From positions 124,001-188,000 of the forward strand of contig NZ_JBGAFX010000005.1 in assembly GCF_044227025.1 (NCBI RefSeq): a stretch of DNA of 64,000 nucleotides, read 5' to 3'. Source of the DNA: Dokdonella_A sp044227025. Its GTDB lineage: Bacteria; Pseudomonadota; Gammaproteobacteria; Xanthomonadales; Rhodanobacteraceae. This document shows positions 32,985 through 42,063 of this stretch, in pieces. The position numbers were made by a program, and so were the translations under genes. The notes beneath the pieces are model-generated. The model did no database searches. It was given only the letters and a program-made list of their open reading frames with translations, and had not been told where the DNA came from. Numbering within the stretch: the first letter of the stretch is position 1; every line of letters begins with the position of its first letter.

Positions 32985-33017
32985 GCCGATACTAACGAGA
33001 TGCGTTAGTATCGGCAA
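32985..33017 (-). promoter_or_regulatory. higBA promoter and palindromic operator
   Basis: A perfect 13-bp inverted repeat, GCCGATACTAACG (32985-32997) and CGTTAGTATCGGC (33003-33015), separated by 5 bp. On the minus strand a -35 TTGCCG (33012-33017), a 17-bp spacer and a -10 TAGTAT (32989-32994) fall within it, so HigA bound here would block both hexamers. Six bases separate the -10 from the higB ATG, placing the expected start of transcription at or next to the start codon. Confidence 0.8.
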
Positions 33018-33033
33018 GCGCTGCAGCATAAGG

Positions 33034-34389
33034 TTAATTGTCCTTGACAGTGAGCGCGAGTTCGCCATCCGCGAGGCGCGCGCGCAGTGCGGTGCCGGCG
33101 GGCGCCTGTGCAATCGAGCGCACGACGGTAGCGGATTCGCGCTCGAGCAGGATCGCATAGCCGCGGTCGAGCGTCGCCAGTGGACTCACCGCGTGCAGGG
33201 TTCGGGCAAGTTCGCCGAGGCGTGCATTGCGGCGCTCGACGCCGACCTGCACGCCGCGGCGAAGTCGCTCGCGGGCCGCGTCGGCGCGCTCGCCGGCGCG
33301 CGCGAGCAGGGCGAGCGGATGCTGCGCGAGCAGGCGCGTGCGGGCGTGGCCGAGTCGGGCGGTTCCGCGTTCGCGTGATTCGTCGAGGCGGCGCTGCAGG
33401 CGTTGCCGCAGCATCTGCAGGCGTTCGTCCGCTCGCGCGAGGCGCGCCTGCGGGCGTTGCGCGTTCAGTCGCGCCAGCAGGTGGTCGAGGTGCTGCGCAC
33501 GTGATTCGAGACCGCGCTGCAGGCGCTGCGCAAGGCGCTGGCGCTGGCGTGCGAGCGTGCGAGCGAGATCGAGCGCGTCCGGCACCAGCAGCTCGGCCGC
33601 TGCCGACGGCGTCGGCGCGCGCAGGTCGGCAACGAAATCCGCGATGGTGAAATCGATCTCGTGGCCGATCGCGGACACGACCGGGATCGTGCTGGCGCGG
33701 ATCGCGCGCGCTACGGCTTCGTCGTTGAACGCCCACAGGTCTTCCAGCGAGCCACCGCCGCGCGTCAGCAGAATCACGTCGTGTCGATGCGCGTTGGAAG
33801 CATCCTGCAAGGCCGCAACGATCGCGGGCGGTGCCTCGCGGCCTTGCACGGGTACCGGAAGGATCTCGATCTCGGCGAGTGGATAGCGGCGTTGCAACAC
33901 GCTCAGCACGTCGCGGATCGCGGCGCCGGTCGGCGAGGTGATCACGCCGATGCGGCGTGGGAATCGTGGCAGGGCGCGCTTGAGTCCCGCGTCGAACAAT
34001 CCTTCCGCGGCGAGCCTTGCCTTGAGTTGCTCGAATGCGCGCTGCAACGCGCCTTCGCCGGCCTGCTCGAGTGAATCGACGATGAGCTGGAACTCGCCGC
34101 GCGCCTCGTACAGGCTCACGCGCACGCGGGCGAGCACGTGCATGCCGTCGGCCGGCTTGAAGCGCAGCCACGTGCTGCGCGGCTTGAACATCGCGCAGCG
34201 CACCTGCGCGCCGCCGTCCTTGAGGGTGAAGTAGAGGTGCCCGGACGCGGGTCGCGAGAAGTTCGAGATTTCGCCCTCGACCCAGATCAGCGGCAAGGTG
34301 TCCTCGAGCAGGTCGCGCACGAAGCGTGTCAGCGAGGACGGCGTGTAGACCTCGCGCGGAGCGGCGGAGCTGGCAAGCGGATCGGGCAT
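33034..34389 (-). CDS. xseA: exodeoxyribonuclease VII large subunit
   Basis: A 451-residue protein with the family's full structure: an N-terminal OB fold (YTPSSLTRFVRDLLEDTLPL, GEISNFSRPASGHLYFTLKD, VRCAMFKPRSTWLRF), the catalytic core (RIGVITSPTGAAIRDVLSVL, ILLTRGGGSLEDLWAFNDEA, PVVSAIGHEIDFTIADFVAD) and a long Arg-rich coiled coil, ending in DRGYAILL. Exonuclease VII degrades single-stranded DNA together with several XseB subunits; xseB is not in this window. The stop lies 17 bp from the higBA control region. Confidence 0.95.
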   Translation of the reverse strand: MPDPLASSAAPREVYTPSSLTRFVRDLLEDTLPLIWVEGEISNFSRPASGHLYFTLKDGGAQVRCAMFKPRSTWLRFKPADGMHVLARVRVSLYEARGEFQLIVDSLEQAGEGALQRAFEQLKARLAAEGLFDAGLKRALPRFPRRIGVITSPTGAAIRDVLSVLQRRYPLAEIEILPVPVQGREAPPAIVAALQDASNAHRHDVILLTRGGGSLEDLWAFNDEAVARAIRASTIPVVSAIGHEIDFTIADFVADLRAPTPSAAAELLVPDALDLARTLARQRQRLAQRLQRGLESRAQHLDHLLARLNAQRPQARLARADERLQMLRQRLQRRLDESRERGTARLGHARTRLLAQHPLALLARAGERADAARERLRRGVQVGVERRNARLGELARTLHAVSPLATLDRGYAILLERESATVVRSIAQAPAGTALRARLADGELALTVKDN

Positions 34390-34416
34390 GACGGGGAGCG
34401 CGTGCGGCCGCTCAGG

Positions 34417-35856
34417 TTACCCGATGTCGGGGTCGCGCGCTGGCGGGGCCTTGCGCCGCAATTCGGCGTAGCGCGCGATCAGGGTTGCGCCGATCCACAG
34501 CGCAAGCGCGGCGAGCGGCCACGCGACGAGGCGGGGCCACAGCGCGGCGAGCACGGCCGCAATGGACAGGATCACGCCGGCGACCAGTAACGGAGCGCCT
34601 TCGGCCGGACCGAGCACGCGCCGATTGGTGATCGCGGCGCCGATCGAATTCGCAAGGCGCAGCGCGCCGGCCGCAGCGCGTCCGGAGCTGCCGCCCTGTG
34701 CGCCGCGCGGGATCGAGGTGCGGGTGCTGCGCCGCCTGCGCGGCATCTTCAATACGATTTCGGTCGCGCGCGCGATGTCCTGTTCATACTGAGCCTCCAT
34801 TCGATGCGCGAACGCCTGGTCCTCGATCGCGATGTCGATCTCGCAGTTGCCCATCCAGCTCGCGAGGTTGAGGTTGCTCGATCCGACGCGCGCCCAGCGG
34901 CCGTCGGCGACCGCGGTCTTCGCATGCAGCATCGAGCCGTTCCACTCGAACACCCGGATGCCGGCTTCGAGCAGCGGCCGATAGCCGGCGCGCGAGAGCG
35001 AGCCGACGGCCGGGATGTCGCTGCTGCCCGGCACGAGCAGGCGCACGTCGACGCCATCGCGCGATGCTGCGATCAACGCCTGCACGTACGGTGCGACTCC
35101 GACGAAGTAGGCATCGGTCAACCACAGGTTGGTGCGCGCCATGCCGGCGATGAGCTGGTCCAGCCGGTACAGGCCTGCCGTGTTCGGCACGGTCGCGACC
35201 ACGCGCAGGTCGGTGTTGCCGCACGGCAGGGCGCGTGCCGCGCGCTCGCCGACATCGGGCGCGAGGGGCTCGCCGAGCTGGCCCCACACATCGGCGAACG
35301 CTTGCACCAGTTCGCCGAGCGCCGGGCCGCGCACCGCGATCGCGGTGTCGCGCCACGGCTCGATCCGCTTCGCCGGATCGCCGAGCCAGGTGCCGCTGAC
35401 GCAGATGCCGCCGACGAAACCGACGGTCGCGTCGACGACGAGCAGCTTGCGGTGGTCGCGCGACATCCAGCCGAACGGACTGGCGAAGCGTGGCGGATTG
35501 TAGGCGCGCACCTCGCCTCCGGCCGCGACCAGCGGCGCCCAGAACCCGGCCGACGATTGGCCGAGGCAGCCGAGCCAGTCGCGCACGACGCACACCTGCA
35601 CGCCGGCGCGGGCGCGCTCGATCAGCGCGTCGAGGAAGCGCCGGCCGAGCGCGTCGCTGCGGAAAATGTAATTCTCGAACAGGATCGTGTCGGTTGCGCC
35701 GGCGATCGCGGCCAGCCACGCGTCGAACGCGGCCTCGGCGTCGATCAGCAGGTCGACCCGATTGCCCGCCAGCAGCGGCGCGCCTGCTGCGCGGCTGAAC
35801 GCCTGCTCCGCGAGCAGGCGAAGGGTGGTCGAGGGCGTGGTGCCGGAGGGTTCCAT
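34417..35856 (-). CDS. phospholipase D-like cardiolipin synthase-type protein
   Basis: A 479-residue protein with two phospholipase-D motifs: SRDHRKLLVVDATVGFVGG (H-x-K) and MLHAKTAVADGRWARVGSSN (H-x-K-x4-D), each followed by the usual Gly-Gly or Ser-Ser/Asn residues. Two membrane helices lie near the C-terminus (LLVAGVILSIAAVLAALWPR and WPLAALALWIGATLIARYAE), an unusual position since ClsA-type enzymes carry theirs at the N-terminus; this fits ClsB/ClsC-like proteins. Cardiolipin or related phosphatidyl transfer at the inner membrane is inferred. The start (35856 or 35892) lacks a strong ribosome-binding site. Confidence 0.8.
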   Translation of the reverse strand: MEPSGTTPSTTLRLLAEQAFSRAAGAPLLAGNRVDLLIDAEAAFDAWLAAIAGATDTILFENYIFRSDALGRRFLDALIERARAGVQVCVVRDWLGCLGQSSAGFWAPLVAAGGEVRAYNPPRFASPFGWMSRDHRKLLVVDATVGFVGGICVSGTWLGDPAKRIEPWRDTAIAVRGPALGELVQAFADVWGQLGEPLAPDVGERAARALPCGNTDLRVVATVPNTAGLYRLDQLIAGMARTNLWLTDAYFVGVAPYVQALIAASRDGVDVRLLVPGSSDIPAVGSLSRAGYRPLLEAGIRVFEWNGSMLHAKTAVADGRWARVGSSNLNLASWMGNCEIDIAIEDQAFAHRMEAQYEQDIARATEIVLKMPRRRRSTRTSIPRGAQGGSSGRAAAGALRLANSIGAAITNRRVLGPAEGAPLLVAGVILSIAAVLAALWPRLVAWPLAALALWIGATLIARYAELRRKAPPARDPDIG

Positions 35857-35929
35857 GCAGCGCAGTGTAGGCGGGCGGCCCGCTCCTTGCATCGTTGTTG
35901 TTAACGACCCCCTGAACGGATGCCTGGCG

Positions 35930-37600
35930 ATGAACGAGGCCTACCGGAGACTGACCGGCAACCTGCCGTGGCGTGACGCACCGCCCGGCGCGCCGTTCGT
36001 GCACGACGCGCGCACGTTGCGTGCGTGGATCGAGCAATTGCCGATGGCGAATTTCCAGGTCGCCACGCGGCGGCTGCTCGAAGGCCTGCAGGCGCTGAAC
36101 CGGTCGCGCAGCGACGGCGCGCGCCGGCTCGATGCGCTCGAGATGTTGCGTGGCTCGGTCGCACAACTGGCGATCGTCACCGACAAGCAGATCGTCGGAT
36201 CGAGTTTTCCGTTGCCTGCGCAGAAGGCGGAACTCGGACAGCTCGCGCTCGGTTTCCAGGCCGAACTTGCGCTCGGCTATCGCATGGCACTGGCCGAACT
36301 GTGCGGCCCTGCGGGTGCGGTGCCGTTCCTGCGCGGCAAGCAGGTTGCGCTCGCAGCGGTGCGCGCGTTGCAGCACGGCAGCGAGCATCTCGACAAGGCC
36401 AGCCTGCTGTATCGTGCGCCGCCGCCCGGCGCGTGGCAGGCGCTGCACGACACCTATCGCTTCATCGCTTCGCTGCGCCTCGCCGACCGCGATGTCGACG
36501 ACCCGCTGCGCGGGCAACCGCTGAAGGCGACGACTGCCTACGTGCAGGCGTTGCTGGTCGCGCTCGCCAATCCGTATCGGCACACACAGCGCGAGCAACT
36601 GGACCTGGTTGGCCTCGCGCGCGTGCTGGCGCCGCTGGCGGAACTGCGCGAACGCAACGGCACCCGCGACGACCTGATCGTCCACACCGACCTGGACCGC
36701 GGGCCCGGCTACATACCCGAGGAAAGCAAGAACGGTCGACGCGATGCGCTGTCCCTGCATCTGGAACGCCTGCTGGCCGCATTCGACGAACAGATGGCCG
36801 CAGTGCGCGACGATGCGCGCAGCGTCACCATCCGCGCACGCGGCGCACAGGCGCAGACGCTCGATGTTGCGCTTGCGCGCCGCTTCCAGTCCGACTGGAG
36901 CGCCCATGGCGAGCGCAGCCACACACGCCTCGGCGGTGGGCATGTGCTCGATACCGTGATCGGCCTGCATGATCTGCATGCCGCACTGGCCGGTGGCGAC
37001 GACTTCGATACGTTCATGCGTCACGTTCATGGCCAGGTCATCAACCTCAGCGAGGTCGATTGCGGCGCGTCGTGGCGCAACGGATCTGCCGACCGCCCTC
37101 GCACGATGAAATACCAGGCGCGCGTGATCGACCAGGGCCTCGGTGGCTACCGGGTGCTGTGGGAACGTGGCAATGCGGGCGAGGCCGTGCGCGCGCGCGT
37201 TGCCGAGGTGGTCGGACTCGCGCTCGCGGGAGACGGCGGGCGGCCTGAATGGATGGTTGGGGTGATCCGCTGGATCCGCATCGACGAGGACGGGCGCGTC
37301 GACGCCGGCATCGAGCTGCTGGCGCGACACGCGCTTCCGGTCGGGGTGCGCGTACTCGACGACGACCGCCGTGCGCCCGTTCGCGGCCTGCTGCTCGCAT
37401 CGATGAACCTTGACCCCGGAATCGACTACGATGCGCTGCTGGCATCGACGGAGATCGACCGCAGCGTGCGCGAGGTTGAGCTGACGGCTCCCGCGGACCT
37501 GTACGGCCCGCCGAAGCCCGCGCGCAGCGAGCGGCTGGAAAACCTGCGCGCGCTTGATATGACCGGCATTTACCAGCATTTTGCGTTGACCCAGCACTGA
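35930..37600 (+). CDS. large cytosolic protein with C-terminal PilZ-like domain
   Basis: A 556-residue protein of a type I associate with Xanthomonadaceae. The N-terminal 350 residues are helical (RTLRAWIEQLPMANFQVATR, MALAELCGPAGAVPFLRGKQ). The C-terminal 170 residues read KYQARVIDQGLGGYRVLWER, GVIRWIRIDEDGRVDAGIEL and PVGVRVLDDD, resembling the atypical PilZ c-di-GMP receptor domain, although the canonical RxxxR motif is not obvious. It ends in LRALDMTGIYQHFAL. A signalling role is inferred. It lies divergently from the phospholipase-D-like gene. Confidence 0.65.
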   Translation: MNEAYRRLTGNLPWRDAPPGAPFVHDARTLRAWIEQLPMANFQVATRRLLEGLQALNRSRSDGARRLDALEMLRGSVAQLAIVTDKQIVGSSFPLPAQKAELGQLALGFQAELALGYRMALAELCGPAGAVPFLRGKQVALAAVRALQHGSEHLDKASLLYRAPPPGAWQALHDTYRFIASLRLADRDVDDPLRGQPLKATTAYVQALLVALANPYRHTQREQLDLVGLARVLAPLAELRERNGTRDDLIVHTDLDRGPGYIPEESKNGRRDALSLHLERLLAAFDEQMAAVRDDARSVTIRARGAQAQTLDVALARRFQSDWSAHGERSHTRLGGGHVLDTVIGLHDLHAALAGGDDFDTFMRHVHGQVINLSEVDCGASWRNGSADRPRTMKYQARVIDQGLGGYRVLWERGNAGEAVRARVAEVVGLALAGDGGRPEWMVGVIRWIRIDEDGRVDAGIELLARHALPVGVRVLDDDRRAPVRGLLLASMNLDPGIDYDALLASTEIDRSVREVELTAPADLYGPPKPARSERLENLRALDMTGIYQHFALTQH

Positions 37601-37657
37601 TCGCGCAGTCCGGCGCGCAGGGCAGGGCCCGCGCGCCGAGTGGAGTCAGCCGTTCCG

Positions 37658-38908
37658 ATGAGTTCTTCCGCCAGTCCGCACGCCGCCGCGCGCCGCGCCA
37701 GCGTTCCCGTCATGGTCCGTGGGGTGACCGTCGGCGGCGCCGCCGCCGTGGTGGTGCAGTCGATGACGAACACCGACACGGCCGACGTCGCGGCAACCAC
37801 GAAGCAGGTCGCCGAACTCGCCCGCGCAGGCTCGGAGCTGGTGCGCATCACGGTCGACAAGCCGGAGGCTGCCGCCGCGGTGCCGCGCATCCGCGAACGA
37901 CTCGACATGATGGGCGTCGGCGTGCCGCTGATCGGCGACTTCCACTACAACGGCCACCAGTTGCTCGATCGCGAACCCGCCTGCGCCGAAGCCTTGGCCA
38001 AGTACCGCATCAATCCGGGCAATGTCGGTTTCGGCCGCAAGAAGGACATCCAGTTCGCCTCGATCATCGAGGCGGCGCTCAGGTACGAAAAGCCGGTGCG
38101 CATCGGCGCGAACTGGGGTTCGCTCGACCAGTCGATGGTCGCCGCGCTGATGGACGAGAACCATGCGCGGGCCGAGCCTTGGGAGGCTGCCCGTGTCGGT
38201 CGCGAGGCGCTGATCCGCTCCGCGCTCGACTCCGCTGCGCGCGCCGAGGAACTCGGGCTCGCGCGCGATCGCATCATCCTGTCGTGCAAGGTGTCCGGCG
38301 TGCAGGAACTGATCGCGGTCTACCGCGATCTCGCCGCGCGCTGCGACTACGCGCTGCATCTCGGCCTGACCGAAGCCGGCATGGGCTCGAAAGGCATCGT
38401 CGCGTCGACCGCCGCGCTCGGCGTGCTGCTGCAGGAAGGCATCGGCGACACGATCCGCATCTCGCTGACGCCGGAGCCGGGCGAATCGCGTACGCGCGAG
38501 GTGATCGTCGCGCAGGAGCTGCTGCAGACGATGGGCCTGCGCGCGTTCACGCCGCTGGTCACCGCGTGTCCCGGCTGCGGGCGCACCACGAGCACGCTGT
38601 TCCAGGAGTTGGCCAAGACCGTGCAGGAGCACGTGCGCGCGAAAATGCCGGAGTGGCGCATCAAGTATGACGGCGTAGAGAACCTGACCCTCGCCGTGAT
38701 GGGTTGCGTGGTCAACGGACCGGGCGAATCCAAGCATGCCGACATCGGCATTTCGCTGCCGGGTACGGGCGAGGCGCCGGCGGCGCCGGTGTTCATCGAT
38801 GGCGCCAAGGCGATGACCCTGCGCGGCGACAACATCGCGCATGAGTTCGTCGGCATCGTCGAGGACTATGTCGCGCGTCGCTACCCTGCACGCGCGCATG
38901 CCGACTGA
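37658..38908 (+). CDS. ispG: 4-hydroxy-3-methylbut-2-en-1-yl diphosphate synthase
   Basis: A 416-residue enzyme of the MEP pathway that reduces methylerythritol cyclodiphosphate to HMBPP using a [4Fe-4S] cluster. Family motifs: VVVQSMTNTDTADVAATTKQ, LIGDFHYNGH, KYRINPGNVGFGRKK, and the cluster cysteines in TACPGCGRTTSTLFQEL (two Cys) and VMGCVVNGPGES (third). It is the single-domain bacterial type. The ATG at 37658 is chosen over an upstream GTG at 37640. The PAP2 gene starts inside its last 11 bases. Confidence 0.95.
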   Translation: MSSSASPHAAARRASVPVMVRGVTVGGAAAVVVQSMTNTDTADVAATTKQVAELARAGSELVRITVDKPEAAAAVPRIRERLDMMGVGVPLIGDFHYNGHQLLDREPACAEALAKYRINPGNVGFGRKKDIQFASIIEAALRYEKPVRIGANWGSLDQSMVAALMDENHARAEPWEAARVGREALIRSALDSAARAEELGLARDRIILSCKVSGVQELIAVYRDLAARCDYALHLGLTEAGMGSKGIVASTAALGVLLQEGIGDTIRISLTPEPGESRTREVIVAQELLQTMGLRAFTPLVTACPGCGRTTSTLFQELAKTVQEHVRAKMPEWRIKYDGVENLTLAVMGCVVNGPGESKHADIGISLPGTGEAPAAPVFIDGAKAMTLRGDNIAHEFVGIVEDYVARRYPARAHAD

Positions 38909-39620
38909 GGTCGGGCATGTCGTCCGTGCCGAAGCGCGCTTCGGCGCCGCGTTCCTGCGCCGGCACGGCCTGCTGGTCCTGTTGGTGTTCGTCGGCATCC
39001 TGCTGCCGCTGGCCGGTTTCGGCGCGCTCGCGCATGAGCTGCGCGAGGGCGAGGGATTCTTCTTCGACGTTCCCCTGCTCGAGTTCGCGCATGGCATGCA
39101 GCGCGCCGGTTTCGACCGCTTGTTCGTCGTCGTCGCCGCGCTGGGATACCAGTACGGCGTGGTGCCGCTCGATATCCTGCTGGTCGTGGTCCTCGGCTGG
39201 AAACGTCGTCTGCGCGAAGGACTCTTCGCCGGATTCGCGATCATCGGTTCCGCGCTGCTCAACCTCGGCGCCAAGCCGCTGTTCGCGCGCGACCGACCGA
39301 GCCTGTGGGAATCGATCGCGCCGGAAGGCAACTACAGCTTCCCGAGCGGGCATGCGATGGGCTCGATGACGCTGGCCTGCGTGCTGGTGCTATTGTGCTG
39401 GCACACGCGCCTGCGCTGGCCGGTCGCGATCGCGATGAGCGTATTCGTCGTGCTGGTCGGCCTGTCGCGGATCTACCTTGGCGTGCACTATCCGTCGGAT
39501 ATCCTTGCCGGCTGGGCGGCGGCGATCGCATGGGCGTACGCGATCTATGCGCTGGTGTTCCGCGGCGGGGTGCGACCTTGCTTGAACGCACTCTCCCGGC
39601 CGGGGAAAGTGCAGGGTTGA
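38898..39620 (+). CDS. PAP2 family membrane phosphatase
   Basis: A 240-residue membrane protein overlapping the end of ispG by 11 bp. It has about six hydrophobic helices and the three phosphatase motifs: KPLFARDRPSLW (KxxxxxxRP), NYSFPSGHAMGSM (PSGH) and LSRIYLGVHYPSDILAGW (SRxxxxxHxxxD). These enzymes remove phosphate from lipid phosphates such as undecaprenyl diphosphate or phosphatidate on the periplasmic face. With ispG upstream, recycling of an isoprenoid diphosphate is attractive but unproven. Confidence 0.9.
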   Translation: MPTEVGHVVRAEARFGAAFLRRHGLLVLLVFVGILLPLAGFGALAHELREGEGFFFDVPLLEFAHGMQRAGFDRLFVVVAALGYQYGVVPLDILLVVVLGWKRRLREGLFAGFAIIGSALLNLGAKPLFARDRPSLWESIAPEGNYSFPSGHAMGSMTLACVLVLLCWHTRLRWPVAIAMSVFVVLVGLSRIYLGVHYPSDILAGWAAAIAWAYAIYALVFRGGVRPCLNALSRPGKVQG

Positions 39621-39660
39621 GTGCGCAAGCGCTGCGAGCGCGCGGTTGCGGGCACGCTCC

Positions 39661-40653
39661 TCAGATCTGTGGCTCGGCCTTCGCCGACAGGGCTTCGATG
39701 CGGCGTTCGCGCGCGACGCGTGCCTCGCGCCGCGCGATGTACAGGCTCGCGCCGATCACGATCGTTGCGCCGAGCACGGTGTAGCGGTCCAGCGTCTCGT
39801 CGAACACCAGCCAGGCGAGGACCGACACGATGACCAGTTGCAGGTAGCTGAACGGCGCCAGCGTCGATGCGTCCGCGAGGCGCAGCGCGTGCGTCCAGAA
39901 ATACTGGCCGAGGGTGCCGAGCACGCCGATCACCACCAGCACCGGCCATTGCGTGGACGCGGGCATCTGCCACACCGCCAGTGCGAACGGCAGCGACAGC
40001 GGCACCCACAGCCAGGTCGTCAGCAGCACGATCGTGTCGGGCGGATCGCTGCGCGACAGGAACTTGATGCTGATCGTGACCGTGCCCGTCGACGCCGCAG
40101 CGAGCAGCGCAACCAGGCTGGCCGCGGTGAAACCGTCTGTGCCCGGGCGCACGATCACGAGCACGCCGACGAACCCGGCGACCACTGCGCTCCAGCGTCG
40201 CGCCCGCACGACTTCCCCGAGGAAGATCACCGCGCCGATCGTGACGAACAACGGCGACGAGTACGACAATGCGATTGCCTGCGCGAGCGGCAGGTGGGCG
40301 ATCGCCCAGAAGCCCGCGAGCATGCCGACGGTGCCGATCGCGCAACGCATCACGTAGAACCACAGGCGATCCGTGTGGAGACTGCGCAGGCCGCTGCGCA
40401 GCAGCAGCGGCGCGGTCGCGAGCGCGCCAAACAGGCTGCGGAAGAACGCGATCTCGAACGCGTGCAGCGAATGCGACGCGTGGCGGATCAGGATCGCCAT
40501 CACGCCGAAGCTGCAGGCGCTGCCGATCATCAGCGCGACGGCGCGCAGCGGCAGCGAGGTCGGTTCGGCCGCGCGGGCCACGGCAGGAATGCTCAAGGAT
40601 GCAGATTGCGAGGGGCGGCGCCTGCAGTCTAGCAGCGGATCGACGCTTCGCAT
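39661..40653 (-). CDS. EamA/RhaT-type drug/metabolite transporter
   Basis: A 330-residue inner-membrane protein with ten predicted helices in two EamA repeats: GSACSFGVMAILIRHASHSL, FAIAHLPLAQAIALSYSSPLF-type stretches, LGEVVRARRWSAVVAGFVGV, then TLGQYFWTHALRLADASTLA and PFSYLQLVIVSVLAWLVFDE. The start is placed at the ATG complementary to 40651-40653, 85 bp from the divergent kdsB; further codons upstream are non-native-looking. The substrate is unknown; homologues export metabolites or amino acids. Confidence 0.85.
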   Translation of the reverse strand: MRSVDPLLDCRRRPSQSASLSIPAVARAAEPTSLPLRAVALMIGSACSFGVMAILIRHASHSLHAFEIAFFRSLFGALATAPLLLRSGLRSLHTDRLWFYVMRCAIGTVGMLAGFWAIAHLPLAQAIALSYSSPLFVTIGAVIFLGEVVRARRWSAVVAGFVGVLVIVRPGTDGFTAASLVALLAAASTGTVTISIKFLSRSDPPDTIVLLTTWLWVPLSLPFALAVWQMPASTQWPVLVVIGVLGTLGQYFWTHALRLADASTLAPFSYLQLVIVSVLAWLVFDETLDRYTVLGATIVIGASLYIARREARVARERRIEALSAKAEPQI

Positions 40654-40738
40654 GGGGCCACTTCCACGCGACGGCCCTGTCGACGCGGCACCGATGGCTC
40701 CGGTAGGCTTCCGGCGACTCTCCGCCGCGCGAAAGCCG

Positions 40739-41518
40739 ATGACCGACTCGACCACGCCATTCGTCGTCGCGATTCCCGCGCGCCACGGCTCGACGCGCCT
40801 GCCCGGCAAACCGTTGCTGCCGATCGCCGGCACGCCGATGATCGTGCACGTCGCGCGCCGGGCGCGCGCCGCCGGTGCCCGCGATGTCGTGGTCGCGACA
40901 GACGATGCGCGCATCGAGGCCGCCCTTGCGGGTAGCGACGTGCGGGTGGTGATGACTCGCTCCGATCACGCGTCGGGCAGCGACCGGCTCGCGGAGGTCG
41001 CGACCACGCTTGGTTGGGCCGACGATGCGATCGTCGTCAACCTCCAGGGAGACGAACCGCTCGCCCCACCGAGCGGCATCCAGGCGGTCGCCGCGGCGCT
41101 GGCCGCGGACGATGCGCCGATGTCGACACTGGCGACGGCGCTGGCCGGTGTCGATGAACTGTTCGATCCGAATTGCGTGAAGGTCGTGCGCCGGGCGGAT
41201 GGCCGCGCGCTGTACTTCAGCCGCGCGCCGCTGCCGTGGCCGCGTGATGCGTTTGCACGCAATCGCAATGCGTTGCCACCCGACTCGCCCTTCCTGCGCC
41301 ACATCGGCATCTACGCCTACCGCGCCGGTTTCCTGCGCCGCTTCGCCGCGCTTGCGCCGACGCCGCTGGAGAAACTCGAATCGCTCGAGCAGTTGCGCGC
41401 GCTCGAACACGGCCACGCGATCGCGGTGCGCATCGCGCCGGAGCCATTCCCGGCCGGCGTCGACACCGCAGAAGACCTGGCCCGCGTCGAACGCGCGCTC
41501 ATGCAGTTGCAGGCGTAA
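40739..41518 (+). CDS. kdsB: 3-deoxy-manno-octulosonate cytidylyltransferase
   Basis: A 259-residue enzyme activating KDO with CTP for lipopolysaccharide inner-core synthesis. Motifs: FVVAIPARHGSTRLPGKPLL (nucleotide-binding loop), VVVATDDARI, MTRSDHASGSDRLAEV, VNLQGDEPL, HIGIYAYRAGFL and EQLRALEHGHAIAV. It lies on the strand opposite the EamA gene and is followed 5 bp later by a protein-phosphatase gene, so the two likely share a transcript. Confidence 0.95.
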   Translation: MTDSTTPFVVAIPARHGSTRLPGKPLLPIAGTPMIVHVARRARAAGARDVVVATDDARIEAALAGSDVRVVMTRSDHASGSDRLAEVATTLGWADDAIVVNLQGDEPLAPPSGIQAVAAALAADDAPMSTLATALAGVDELFDPNCVKVVRRADGRALYFSRAPLPWPRDAFARNRNALPPDSPFLRHIGIYAYRAGFLRRFAALAPTPLEKLESLEQLRALEHGHAIAVRIAPEPFPAGVDTAEDLARVERALMQLQA

Positions 41519-41523
41519 AACCC

Positions 41524-42009
41524 GTGATCCAGTCGATACCGCGCATCCTGTTTGTCTGCATGGGAAACATCTGTCGATCGCCGACCGTCGAGGCGGTCGC
41601 GCGCGCGGAGTTCGCGCGAGCGGGCCTCGATGCCCATTTCGATTCCGCCGGCACCGAGGACTACCACGTCGGCGAGCCGCCCGACCCGCGCTCGATCCGC
41701 GCCGGCGCGGCGCATGGCTACGACCTGCGAGCGCTGCGCGCACGTCAGGTCGTGCCGGCGGACTTCGAGCATTTCGATCTCGTGCTGGCGATGGATCGTG
41801 TCAACCTGCGTGCGTTGCAGCGGTTCCGCCGTCCCGGCACCGGAGTCGAGCCTGCGCTGTTCCTCGGAGACAGGGAACTGCCGGATCCCTACTACGGCAC
41901 GGCGGCGGACTTCGAGCGGGTAATCGAACTTGCGCGGGGCGGCGTCGTTGCATTGATCGATCGGATGCGCGTGTCGCCACCGCGGGCGGAGATGCGCGGG
42001 TCCACATGA
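41524..42009 (+). CDS. low-molecular-weight protein-tyrosine phosphatase
   Basis: A 161-residue protein starting at GTG (41524), 5 bp after kdsB. The P-loop ILFVCMGNICRSPTVEAVAR has the catalytic C-x5-R-S, and the general acid lies in GDRELPDPYYG. It is a soluble cytoplasmic class II phosphatase. Such genes commonly follow kdsB or sit near surface-polysaccharide genes, where they dephosphorylate tyrosine kinases of the Wzc type; no kinase is visible here. Confidence 0.9.
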   Translation: MIQSIPRILFVCMGNICRSPTVEAVARAEFARAGLDAHFDSAGTEDYHVGEPPDPRSIRAGAAHGYDLRALRARQVVPADFEHFDLVLAMDRVNLRALQRFRRPGTGVEPALFLGDRELPDPYYGTAADFERVIELARGGVVALIDRMRVSPPRAEMRGST

Positions 42010-42063
42010 TCATGGGCTTCGCTGCGCAACCGGTCACCGCCGCCGGAGCGGGAGACCATGGTG

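Noticed and set aside
34784..37597. 937-codon minus-strand open frame over the PilZ-like and phospholipase-D genes
   Set aside because: It spans two real genes in other frames and shows the low-complexity composition of a shadow frame.
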